The notes under the pieces were generated by a model that was given only the letters and a program-made list of their open reading frames with translations, ran no database searches and was not told the DNA's origin. A DNA stretch of 64,000 nucleotides from Helianthus annuus (Eukaryota > Streptophyta > Magnoliopsida > Asterales > Asteraceae): NCBI RefSeq assembly GCF_002127325.2, contig NC_035439.2, positions 145,716,709-145,780,708 of the forward strand, read 5' to 3'. Both the position numbers and the translations under genes were made by a program. Shown here in pieces: positions 1 to 11,250 of the stretch (the first letter of the stretch is position 1; each line of letters starts with the position of its first letter).

Positions 1-1618
1 GTAATTTTTTATGCGTTACGTCAGCTATTTATTTTATATGTGTTAGGCGATATGGAGGCTACCACAGACTTGAGCATGGTTATAATGGTAGACCCAGTTA
101 GCTCCTATGACCCGGCCATTGCAATCCACAAAGGTCAAACTGGTCTGGAATCTTGTGGGGGTGATATGTATGAGGTGGAGGACAATATTCCGCTAGCAAA
201 CCGTGTGCGTATGTTGGCTGAGTTGGGGGCACAAAAAAGGAAACTCCCTTTCAGAGAGAAGGTGGCAGCGGAACCAAACAGATCACCTTACTATATAAGG
301 ACTGTTGACATGGGCCAGCCAATAACTAAGAAGGAGACAAACCTGTGGGAGTACATATACGCTAATGAAAGCCCATTGCACCTTTTAAGTGGGTATTCTC
401 GTAGGAAGCAGGCAATGGAGGCAAACGTGTAAGTAGAATTGCAACGTGGATTCTTGTTTTATAGTAATAGGGTAAACCATCAACCAAGTTACACACTAGA
501 TAATTGGTTATTTTTTTTTCCGCAGGAGGGAACAGGGTTCGTCGTCGGTGGCTGATGTAGATAGTGCGATACACATGGCTGTGTAAGTAGGGGGGTCACC
601 GTACGAAATTTTAGTAAAACAATAAATTACATATGTTAACGTATGCAATTTAATTTATAATTTGTACATCTGACACCAGGGAGTTGCTGTTTAGAAGCCC
701 TACCCATGTACAAGCGTCTCGGTCTATGTTCAAGAGTTTAAACATTGGGAATGAGGTCTCGGATGGTATTATTGACTGTTGGGCGGAGGTGCTAAACTTC
801 CAAGAGAAAAGAAAATCACGGGAGGCTTACAGTAGGCAATTCTTTGGTACTAAAGTTGTGGTGAGTGTCATGTATATATAGATTACAGTGTGGCGACTTT
901 TTGACCTTATTAATTTCTCTGTTGTGCTTAAAGTTTCCGTGGATGCTCACATCTGAGGAAGGCGGAGTAGAGGCGCGGATGCACAAGTTTCGGCTTGGGA
1001 TAAGAGGTGCGGTTAACAGAGGTGATTACGTTCCTGATTTTCGAAATCAAGACATTGTTTTCTTCCCTATATTGGAGCACAAACACTTTTACTTGCTAGT
1101 GTTTGAGTTACGCGACCCCGGGATTTATGTCGTTGATAATGACAAAGCTCGACAAGGTCAGTTGATAGAAGATAGTGTCTACTACCTACACAAGGACACA
1201 GCGTATAAGATCGTAAGTTACAAAACTGACAATTGTATCACAAATAAGTGTGATAATATCGAGGATCTGCTTTTTTTTTTACCATGGCTTGTGTATGCGT
1301 ATGCAGAAAGATATGTTTGTGCAATATCTGCGGGAGGTTGGGAATCCACGAGCCGATGACATAGAGTACTGCAACATCCAGCGTATGCCGGTTCCTTGGG
1401 CGACCACCGCAAACACAACTGATTGTGGGGTCTTCTTGATGCGGCACATGGAGTGCTATATGGGGAAAAGCCAAAGTTTTAACTGTGGGTTCAGCACGAG
1501 TGGGGCGAGGAAGATGGCGGAGGTGAGAAAGTTGAGAAAGAGGTATGCGGCGCACATATTATATTCGGAGGTGAATGTGCTGCTGCCCAAAATCAAGGAG
1601 GATTGCCGAATAGAGTAA
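1..1618 (+). CDS. Ulp1-like (C48) cysteine protease of a Mutator-like element, 5' partial
   Basis: Spliced coding region whose 5' part lies left of the window. Exons I can place: about 47-428 (acceptor ttag, donor GT|GTAAGT), about 525-583, about 681-859, about 934-1210 and about 1306-1618; each pair joins in frame. The last two exons carry the protease core: His at 1084-1086 in KHFYLLVF, Asp at 1135-1137 in VVDND, and nucleophile Cys at 1424-1426 in NTTDCGVFLMRHME. The usual oxyanion Gln before DCG is not evident (the stretch reads PWATTANTTDCG). Ulp1/SENP proteases cleave SUMO-like modifiers; in plants such domains are often carried by Mutator-like transposons, and the convergent FAR1-type transposase at 3509-6769 fits that. 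No stop or frameshift is seen in the assigned exons. Role in transposition is unknown. Confidence is high for the domain, moderate for the exon borders. Confidence 0.78.
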
Positions 1619-1646
1619 CACGTGTTAGGGTGGTTAACACATGTTA

Positions 1647-2248
1647 CTGTAGAACCATTGTGCATTAATTGCGCCAGCTATGTTTTTGGAAACATGTAAT
1701 GTACTTTGATGGATTTGGGGATGTTGCTTTAAACTTATTGCGGGGTAGGTGTTTTGTTGGGTATGGCATCGTCACGATATCTTTTTGGGGATAGACTATC
1801 TATATTCAATATGATGTTTAGTTACTTGGTAATTCTAAGGTAATTCTAAACTCTAAAGATTATTGATGTGTTGTTAAATGGCGTAGAATATTATTAATCT
1901 AGTTTATTGACGTAGTTTATAATATTTTATTAGAAATTGTTTTGTAACATTATAGAAAAAGAGAAAATGCTGCTTCCAAGGGGAACAGTCTTTCTAAAAA
2001 GGTAGTACGAATATGGGAAATTGGGGAAAGTTGTTGGCAGAATACTACAAGCATAGGGGTTGGTGTCTATAAAACAACTTTATTGAGAAAAGGAACAATT
2101 GCTTTTTATCACCTTTTGGTCACATCCAAGTCAAGTCACAAAGACCTATATTAAATGTAGCCAGGGAACACCTCTATAAGTATTGTAGTGAAGAACCAAA
2201 TTCATATTCTGTAATACTTCACCACTTCAGTTAACCATAAACTGGAAG
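1647..2248. other. Spacer between Ulp1 gene and small ORF
   Basis: AT-rich sequence of the Mutator-like element with no coding potential that I can recognise. Its right part serves as upstream region of the ORF at 2249. Confidence 0.5.
2174..2183 (+). promoter_or_regulatory. Possible TATA box of the ORF at 2249
   Basis: CTATAAGTAT lies 66-75 bp before the ATG, giving room for a 5' leader of about 40 nt. Only sequence match and spacing support it. Confidence 0.35.
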
Positions 2249-2716
2249 ATGTCCCAAAAGTCTTTTAATGTGATGGACCCGTGTGAAGGTAAGGTTACGG
2301 CTAGCCAACCAGGCATGGAGAAGCGGAAGCAAAAGGGGAAGGAAGCATGTGAGGGCCGGTACGGGGAGGTTAACGAAAGAAAAGGGTCTCACCAGAATGG
2401 AGAAGACGGGAAAACTGGAGTAGCTTCTGGTGAAGATGCTTCAGAAAGAGGAACCAAAAATGTAACTGATGTAGCTGGTGTGTCGCAAGAACCGTCAGGC
2501 CGAAGGGAGCACGTTGTTCCAGATGATGAAAAGTTGAAGGGGCTACCAGATGAGTTGGTTAGGTTGCTGACGGATCCAGACCATGAAATGTGTGGTTGCC
2601 CGTTGTGTCCATACTCACCCGAAATAATCCAGTCCTGGTGTTACCATGACCCATGGGAGAGTGAGCGCAGCCCCTCTCCTCTGTACTTTCATGATGAGGA
2701 ATTTCCCACACCATGA
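2249..2716 (+). CDS. Hypothetical 155-aa protein inside the Mutator-like element
   Basis: Single-exon ORF between the Ulp1 protease and the convergent transposase. I do not recognise a family. Residues about 10-95 are hydrophilic, rich in Lys, Glu, Gly and Asp, and probably disordered. The C-terminal third is more structured: a helix-like PDELVRLLTDPDHE followed by a Cys/His/Trp cluster (CGCPLCPYSPE, then SWCYHDPW) that could bind a metal, ending in an acidic tail. There is no signal peptide or membrane segment. It could instead be a detached 3' exon of the protease gene, but its own start and a TATA-like box favour a separate gene. Confidence 0.45.
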   Translation: MSQKSFNVMDPCEGKVTASQPGMEKRKQKGKEACEGRYGEVNERKGSHQNGEDGKTGVASGEDASERGTKNVTDVAGVSQEPSGRREHVVPDDEKLKGLPDELVRLLTDPDHEMCGCPLCPYSPEIIQSWCYHDPWESERSPSPLYFHDEEFPTP

Positions 2717-2940
2717 TGAAAAGCTTGTTACAAATGGAGGATAACAATGGATAGTTAGTATGTTGAAAATGGTTGAAGATGTGTTAACCTGATGACCCTA
2801 TGTTGTAACAAAACGACATACGAATGTCGTCTTGTTGGTATTTTATTATGTTTTTTTTTCTTTTTATGTAACCTACTAGTAGAATGTTTGTTTAAGTTGC
2901 TTAAAGTCTACTTCTATAACCTGACGTGGTTTAATATATA

Positions 2941-3208
2941 TGCTGTTTTTATGTGGTTAACACATATTGTTTTGAAACTTTCAAGTTTACAGACCCAAGC
3001 ATTACGTGGACTAACATGTGTTAACCAGCTGTTTTTATGCCAGATTGGGTGGTTAACAAAGATTGTTTTGATCCTTTCAAGTTTACAGACCCAAGCAGCT
3101 GTTTTTATGCCAGATTGTGTGGTTAACAAAGATTGTTTTGATCCTTTGAAGTTAAAAAGACCAAAGCATTATGGGAAATAACATGTGTTAAGCATCTGTT
3201 TTTATGCC
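2941..3208. repeat. Tandem repeat, about 70-bp units
   Basis: Units start with GCTGTTTTTATG and end with TTTACAGACCCAAGC. Copies lie at 2941-3000 (short by about 10 bp), 3026-3095 and 3096-3165, with a partial restart at about 3193. They contain GGTTAAC next to the TAACANNTGTTA palindromes at 3012 and 3179 and sit in the gap between the convergent genes of the element. Confidence 0.75.
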
Positions 3209-3508
3209 ATCGTAAAAAATTAAAACACAGAAAAACAGATATCAAAATGCAGATAATATTAAGATAAACCGGTTAATAGACCACAGCGGTCCCCGAAGAT
3301 CTTCGGTCCTACAATCACAAAAGTGGCCAAAGGCCATAGAGTTTCTTACAATCCTATTTATGGTTATTGGGACGAAAATAGTTCCACCTTCTTACACACG
3401 TAGCAGAGAATAGCAGGATGATGTCAAAAGACTGTTACATGTGTGTAAGAAGGCCAAAATGAAGAGTCTCCCATTACATAGTACTACATAAAGATTTTAA
3501 TCAGATGA
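3209..3508. other. Spacer 3' of the transposase gene
   Basis: No ORF or RNA gene is apparent. It presumably holds the 3' end of the minus-strand transposase transcript; GGTTAA-type motifs continue here. Confidence 0.4.
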
Positions 3509-6500
3509 TCAGTCGCCAGTGGCGGTCTGCCTTTGTTGTTCAGCAGCTGCCTTTGCTGCTTTCATTGCAGCCACCTTAAGGCAGTTGCGTGAGTCGTGGT
3601 CGTCGACATACAGACCACAACGCTTGCATAAACGAAGCTGCTTTGGACGTTTTGGTGGTTTTGCTTTGGCCTTCTCACCGGGCCCAGAAATGCGAGTATG
3701 AGTACCACATCCTTTATTGCGTGCAACTTCTGGATTAGCAACTTCGACTGGAATGTTGATTGGCTGTCCAACTATTTCTTCCATTTGACACTCATTTGAT
3801 TCATTTTCAGTTGTTGACAAAGGTTGCTTGGAAAGAACATTGATCTTGAAATCCCTGAGTTGGTCAACCAATTTTGCCAACGCATCCTCGTCGGTTCTGG
3901 CAACATCAACGCATTCAGTAACGAGGTCGAGGATTTCATTCCGCATAACGGACGGTGCATGTGGGTTGACTCCGTATCGACTGGAAATTGAAAAAACATG
4001 TTTGGGGAGGGCATCTCGACGCCACCTATCGTTTATGTATTGTGGTGGAATCCTTTCAACATTTTTCAAGCGATAGACGCAAAAGACATGGCGACACAGA
4101 TATCCGATACGTGTGAAATTCCTGCATGAGCAACTGGCCGATTGATCCACATTGTTATACGTAACCTGTTTTGAACATAGACAACCAAAAAGAAAAGCCC
4201 TTTAGATGTAAAATATGATAGAGGATGGGGAATAATGAAATTGCCTAACATGTGTTACCTGATAGACGTTTGTGATGTTGTTCCTTTTATCCAAATGAGT
4301 GACGTCTATCAGAAGACTGGAATCGCTGGTCTCGGTTTGGTTTATGATGTAGCATAAAAACTTCCTTTTAATTATCTCTTTTTGAACTTGCGCGAAAACA
4401 GCGTTTGTGTAAATGGCGAACGTGTGCTGTTCTATCGCTAAATCAGTATTGCCAGTGAACATTGTGGATGAGGTTTTGAACTTCGAAACACGTTGACGAT
4501 ATCGTTGGCTGTCTACCCTATTTTCAAAGCACATCATAAATTGTACAAGGGTGTTTGCGCTTGTTGAGTTAACCTTGAAGGCAGCGTTAGAGCTTTCGCA
4601 GCGGGAGGTGGTCTTCATCAAGCAACACATGGGCAGTTCCTTGAAGTAGGCTGGTACCCAGAGATGTTTGATGTTGTACATGTCGTTCAACCAGCTGTGG
4701 TCTTGAAGCCCAAATGTTTGTAGGAGGTCATTCCAGCGGGACTCAAACGTTTCAGGTTTGATATAAACATTCCAAACCAACCGGTGAATGCAGGACCGAA
4801 GATCAGTGTTATCGAGCACGTCGGCAGAGATCTGAAAAATTTAATAGTTATAACACGAGTTAGATTAAAACAGTTTGAGAAGACATATAAAAATAGTGTT
4901 ATGTTGAATAACACATGTTAAGGGTTAACAAACTTCTGTATACCTTGGAGGGTAGTTTTTTCATTATATGCCACATGCATAGACGGTGTCGTGATTCGGT
5001 AAAGACCATAGGAACAGCTTGTAGCATGGATGGGTCTTGATCACTCAGCACGAGAGTTGGTTGAGTACCGTGTGCCTTTAAGAAAGCCTTAAGCAACCAC
5101 ACGTAAGATTCAATGGACTCGGTTGATATCAAACCCGCTCCAAATGTAACACATTGGAAATGATGATCCACACCCGTGAATGGCACAAAAACCATCTTGT
5201 ACCTATGAACAAAAAAATTGATTTGATGTTAACAATATGAACAACTTTTTGGGGTTAATATTGGATACTTGGGGATCAGGCCTAACATATGTTAAAGTGG
5301 GGGGGGGGGGGACTAACCTGTTTATGCTGTAAGTTGCGTCAAACGCCAGGACATCGCCAAAAGCTTTGTAGTTTAGCTTTGAAATCTCATCAGCCCAGAA
5401 TACAGAGGACAACTTTCCGTTTGATACAGTGTAATCAAAAAAGAAGTTGGGTAGGTTGTCAAAACGCTCACGCAAGCGTTCAAGGAAAACTTGTGCGTCG
5501 CGTTCACCAATAAAAATTCGCAGCTGGTGGCTAAAGTTTTTAAAATCGACCGGCGTCCCATTGACATTGTGATGCCCTCCTTTTAAAGCTACAAGACATC
5601 TATAAGCTCTCATTGGTCCGATGCGGTTTAGACTCATGTTGTGAATGAATTGTTTCGTGGAGAATGACAGTTTCCGTGATATCTTGCTAAGATCACGGTT
5701 GTAACTCTCAACAAGTTCATGATTATGAATATCATTGAAACTCAGAACTGTGTATGAATCGTTCGAGATCGAGACTAGTATGCTTGCCTTACAGTCACAC
5801 CATGTGAAGGTGGTCCTCCGGTGCTTAACAGAAGATTCATCTAGGGTGTCAAAAGTCCTCTTTGGTTGTGGTTTTCCATATTTTGAGCATCGGAGATACT
5901 TGTGTGTGGGAATTCCATTCCAGACTTTAGTTTGCCCTTTTTTACAGAAAAACCTGCTTCAAACGCATAAAGTTCATACATGGAAAGAACATCCTCAAAG
6001 GTTGGATAAGATTTCCCACACACTGGTATGAACTTATCAGCGACGTTAGGAATCCAGTAACGGGTTCCCTGAGGGGTATCAAAAACAAAGTATGGATTCG
6101 AAGGCCCTGTACCATAAAACGAAAAAAGTTATGAATCTGCAATAAATGGCATGACAAAAAAGGTTATAAATCTGTGATATGAGAATAAAGTGGGCTCCCA
6201 TTGTCCATTGTACAACCGTCTAACTGGCCGCGTGATGATTTAGCAAACATAGAAGGACCATGAGATGATCCAGAAACAGCAACAGTCATGGGCTGCATCT
6301 GGGAATCTTGGGATGCTACATGTGAACATTATGGAATATGTTTGAACAATGCCATATCTGGTGAAGAAATAAAACAAGACAAGTGTATAGAAAAAACAAA
6401 CCTTCTTCAATATCCATAACCTGGTCATCATTAAACGCGTTGTTCATGAAATTGTTGGATACCACAACATCCGGGGATCTAACAGGGGCTTCAGATGACC

Positions 6501-6769
6501 GAGAACAATCAACATGCATATAAGTGTATACAGAAGCTTCGAATGGAACAAGTGAACATGGCCATGCAGTATAGTTTGGATTATTAGATTAAAAAGTTGT
6601 AAAAGACAAAAAAAAAAAAAAAACAGAACTTCTAGAACAGTTAATTGACATATATGGACAAACCTGGAGCATTAAATTCCTCATCATTTTGGAAGTCGCT
6701 GCAAAAGAACCGGTTTGGGAAACTACGGACCGGCGACATTAATTCTGAGGTTGGTGGATTTGTCTCCAT
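3509..6769 (-). CDS. MULE transposase, FAR1-related type (one frameshift)
   Basis: Multi-exon minus-strand gene. Exons: 6769-6664 (starts METNPPTSEL, in-frame stop upstream), about 6530-6402, about 6315-6175, about 6103-5318, 5202-4944, 4831-4259 and 4165-3509; the last three introns (5317-5203, 4943-4832, 4258-4166) have clean GT-AG ends and join in frame. Domains in order: FAR1-type N-terminal DNA-binding region (about 6040-5780); MULE DDE domain with first Asp in LAFDATYS, second Asp in LVLSDQDPSM followed by CMWHI, and the Glu in SRCESSNA; SWIM zinc finger CSC...CRH at about 4130-4080; and a C-terminal knuckle CKRCG...DHDSRNC. The catalytic part is intact. In the FAR1 domain the reading frame shifts by one base at about 5931-5933, an A-run one base short on the coding strand; the motif resumes at once in the next frame as WNGIPTHKYLRCSK. 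So the copy is nearly complete but probably inactive. A junction for exon 3 could not be fixed. Confidence 0.85.
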
Positions 6770-9059
6770 GGATATTAATGGAGTTACTTGCTAATTTGGT
6801 GTAAAGGTGAAATGATGTTTCTCTGATGAGTGATGAAGAAGATATAAAGGAAAATATGAAAAAGAAATATGGAGGAGGGTGAATGGTACGATTTGATGGG
6901 CAATTAATGAACATGTCACCTCATATTGGGGATAGTTCTTGGGGGTTAATATAATTTACTAATATAACCTTGATGTCAAACTTAAAAGAAAGGGATCTGT
7001 GCAACGTGGCAAAATGTAAGCCACATATATAGTTTGCTAAGTTTTCTAAAATAATGGGGTTTTTTACTAAGCATTATCCTATATATATATATACACACAC
7101 GCCATAACATAACATGATGTTTGTAATACGCAAAACATGTCCACCTTTGCTATCTTATATTTATACAACTGTAAAACCTCATATATATTAACCATAAAAT
7201 CGTACACAGAAGGTCCCTCAACTGTATTGTCTACAACTAACCGGCATGAAGCCACATCTTGGAACACCGACGCCCATGTTAGTAAGTTTTTTTACTCAGT
7301 TTTAGTCGACCTATGCTTGTGTAGATGATATGGAGCTCAGTATTCAGTTTAAACATATAACGTTCCATCAGTAAGTTTTCTCTAGAGGCGTTATTGGTAA
7401 GACAGTCGGTTCAAGCCATTCGTAGGGCCGAGCACTCGACTGTGTGATCTTTGTCGGTTTAGTGTAATGCATTTCTCATGAGCAACAAAAGAAGCAATTT
7501 AGTTGACTGATTTCATACCTGTTACCCGACCCAAAAATCTGAGGGTTTGCAGCTATCACCAACGAAGTAGAAAAGGCCGTTGGACCTAAACATGATTAAA
7601 AATAAAAGCAATAAGATAAATAATGAAACAAATTACGAAATATAAAGCAATGTAAATAAAAAAACAACTACAAACCTGAATAAAACTTAAACTATCACAG
7701 TTAGCAACTGACTTCTCCAAACAACAAAGAGCAAAATCCAACGACTGCTCCATGACAGCAACAATTATCAACCATTTGACCATATCCACTAATGTGTTGA
7801 ATCTAGAACAATTATCATATATAACAAAAAACCACTTAATTTATAAATTTATAAGTGCAATTTAGTCTCTTATATGGGTTTATTTTTATTAATTTCCACC
7901 CCAAGTAAAAACTATAAATATAAATCCAAAAAATAAAATAAAATTGGAGGGCCCGAATTTTTGTTTCGCTTTGGGCCACCAAAACGGTTGAGCCGGCCCT
8001 GGCCAGACAGTTGCCGGACAATTAAAAGTGAGCTCGCTTAAAATAAGACCAAAACATACCAAGCATATTAGATAACAAATGCCAAAAACATTTAAATCCA
8101 TAAACATATACCGAATTTGGGGCATAGCAAGTAGCATCAACTGTATATACTGCATCAAAGCTAATATTAGAAACCTACATCTTCATTAAATCAACCTGTA
8201 GCATTTTGGATAAAAAGAAATTACAATCAGGTCCCACTGTAGCAAACGTAAAATGACAAAAGAACCTTTGTAAAGCCATAGCACCACAAAATTAGCTAAC
8301 CAATGCTCCGGGATATCATGAGCCAAATCTCAATCAACTGCCGGGATCGCCATAATAACCGTCACCGGAGGTAAATTCTTCTACAATGGTTTGGATCTCG
8401 CATACGTGAAATCATCCTTCGGCGGATCTTCGCTGGGCTTTTGCCCGCATCCGTCACCTGGTGGAACTCTTCGACAACATCGCGGCCGACCTAATCTCCC
8501 GTCCGATGCCGACAATCCCCACCGTCACCAGCCATGCAGTGGCAGCAAGGATGATGCTCACAATGTGTAATAAACTATAAGTAATCAACACCATATAAAA
8601 ATCCTAAATGCAATCATAGTATATCATGTAATATAAGCTTACACACTTCTTCATGTCATCTTATGTAAGTTTTATCAAACACTTTGTAACATTTCATACA
8701 ACTTTTACTTTGGAATATAAAACATCCGGATCAAGGATCATCTGTTATAGGAATGATAGTGTTAACCAGTATCATACTCAAACATATGACAGATCCCAAG
8801 TTAGATTTGTATAACTAAAGGCTACAATTCAATTTTTTGATAATCGAATAGAAGCCAATCACATGATATAACGCGGATTTTAATTTTGTTTAGATGTAAA
8901 AGTTGGGTCTCTAACACACATTATATTTGTCCTCCACATGTGCATAGTTATTCATTTAGGCTGGATGTAAATAATACAGGGGGTGTACAGTTTTCTCCTT
9001 CTCTTCGTGTAGACATACATAACTTCGAACAAATATCAAACAAATCTAGATGAAATCAG
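6770..9059. other. Non-coding region right of the Mutator-like element
   Basis: The transposase promoter should lie in the first few hundred bases. I could not identify the terminal inverted repeat. At about 7940-8003 the minus strand starts CAGGGCCGGCTC and reads into GGCCC-rich sequence, resembling a hAT-type end, but no partner end was found. A GC-richer patch at 8340-8540 may be an old gene fragment of unknown origin. No other gene was seen. Confidence 0.4.
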
Positions 9060-11152
9060 TGAAACAGAACCATACCTCGAAAGAAGACAAAATTTTGACA
9101 ACTTTCGCCTCAAGCTTTGTCGTCGTCGGATCAGCCGGCGTTGCCTGAATAAAAAGGAGACGGTGAAGAGGAAAAAACATAAATGAAATAAAAAACTCTA
9201 ATCTGAACATAGGTTTTGCTAATCACAACTTTAAGACCTAGAAAAATTTTACCTCGTCGTTGCTACATTCGCGTTCACTGTAACCCTAGGGTTTCGGCTG
9301 TTGATCTGAATCGACGACGGGACCCCAGAACCCACAGCCGTCATTGTCGGCTTCTACCACCGATAACATTATTGTCGTCATACTATGACGCTTAACCCTC
9401 GTTCACCACCGCCTTCTACCATCGTTTCACGCGTCCAAACCACCACAACCCACCACCGGTGGTCTGACCAAAGGCCAAGAGGATGGTCGGCGGGAGACAA
9501 TGGTCATTCCGCCATCACCGCCGCTCCTCTCTCTCCCATTCTATCGCTGCTCTCTCTCTCTCTCTAATCCCGTGCGGTATGCTCTGTATCTCTCTCTCCC
9601 TGGTGCGGTGGGTTTTTGAAGAATGGGGAAGGGACGGTGGGTTTCAAGCTGGTTTTTGGATGCGTGACATAGCTGATTATAAAAGGAAATTACAAAAATG
9701 ACCTCAATTACTGTTCATTCTCTTTGTTTTTTTATCATATATAGATTCATGAAAATACATGAGAGAGAAAAGAGGAGCTAGCTAGCAAGCTTAAATAATT
9801 AAGATGCTAGCTAGCTTGGTTTTAGTATACAAAATCTTCACGTCACATTCTGTTCACAAGCACCCACATTTCAATTTCAATTTATTTTATACATCTGAAA
9901 ACACCAAGTCCCCATGATCATTCCAACAGAAAACCATAACTATTGATCGGCTCCCATGCATTGCCATCATTCTCATGCACCATTAACAATTTTATACATC
10001 ATCATCTCGAAATTTATATCCATGTTCATAATAATCCATTCATACCTTGCACCTTCTTTGAAGTACACACACATAGTACACAGATCTAAGGACGCACTCA
10101 ACACCATAGCTTCCATGCCTTTCTTCACCATGATGTATGATCCTCATCCTAACCCATCTAATTCGTAACATGTTCCATCCCTTAATCAGATGCCATCTTC
10201 AACCCCAATCCATGCGATTTTGTATCACGGCCAAGCCGCCTACAACCGTTTCACCGTTATCGCTACCACCTTATCCGATCACCCACACACCATCGTCAAC
10301 CACCCAACTCATGATACATCTTCACGCGACTCCATCGTGACCCTACACCACAACCAACACTCACCGTCCTCAACATCATCAACTTTCATCGTCCCCGCCA
10401 CGCCGCTCATCTATATCACTGTCATAGTATACCACTGACAACATCACCGGAAGGACCGAGCTAAACCACCCCGGTCACCACTGCGGAAACACTACACCAT
10501 CTCCTTCTCTACAGTGCATTATACCACCTCCATCGTCCTCATCACAGGCTACCCCCTCGGCCACCACCATCGTCCTCCGTCACCTTCATCATCACAACTT
10601 AAACGACCACCTAAACCAAACTCCACTCGACTCTAAAAAAACCCCAAATAAGCAACAACCATAACAAACAAACAGATTGGAAGATTACCTTAACTGTGAC
10701 TAGAACCCAAGAACGAACCTGAACCGTCGCATTCCGTTAGTTCTTCTCATTCGTATGGCGGCAGTAGTTTAGGGCATTTGCAAGCCCTAGCAGATGATAG
10801 GTTTTAATTCTAAAAAAAAAGAATGTTTTGAAAACAAAACATATATAACACGTAGGTGGAATTTTTAAAGAAATGATTAAATGGATTATTTACATTACGC
10901 TCCCTCAAGTCTTTAGTGGATGCAATTCTTTCTAAAGCTACTAAAATCCGATTCCCATAACAACAGTCTGATCCCTAGAGTTTCATATCACACGTTCCGT
11001 CTTAAAACTACATTTTAAAGTTATTCACGGGATCCTTTAAATCCATTAAATAAATATTTTCGCATTAGAAGAACCTGTTGACCGATCCACATGGTATAAA
11101 TCCGGGCAGTTGATTCGTTTAAATATTACTTGGTGAATTTTCCGGATGTTAC
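9060..11152. other. Unassigned sequence, possible small spliced fragment on the minus strand
   Basis: At 9355-9250 the minus strand could encode a short exon starting MTAVGSG with a GT donor. A second open stretch lies at about 9145-9080. The layout looks like the 5' end of a gene or a captured fragment, but no domain is recognisable. 9950-10700 is rich in CATC/CACC and gives His/Pro/Thr-rich ORFs that look like compositional artefacts. Confidence 0.3.
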
Positions 11153-11250
11153 AGAATACGTTGTAGATCCGTGAGATTGACAATTACACTCTATTTGTAG
11201 ACAATTTTTATACATTCGCTAGACGGAAAATGGTTCAAAAATATTTTTTT

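Larger units (their letters stand above)
1616..5294. repeat. Seven dispersed TAACANNTGTTA palindromes
   Basis: The 12-bp palindrome occurs at 1616, 1635, 3012, 3179, 4246, 4909 and 5283 (middle pairs CG, CA, TG, TG, TG, CA, TA). The first overlaps the Ulp1 stop codon. The last three lie in introns of the transposase gene, and the one at 4246 overlaps a splice donor. Ten fixed bases predict about 0.006 hits in 6 kb at equal base composition. I noticed none elsewhere in the window. Function is not known; a protein-binding site used by the element is an inference. Confidence 0.7.

Noticed and set aside
9956..10438. His/Pro/Thr-rich overlapping ORFs
   Set aside because: Produced by CATC/CACC-biased sequence in more than one frame, with no recognisable domain or splice structure.
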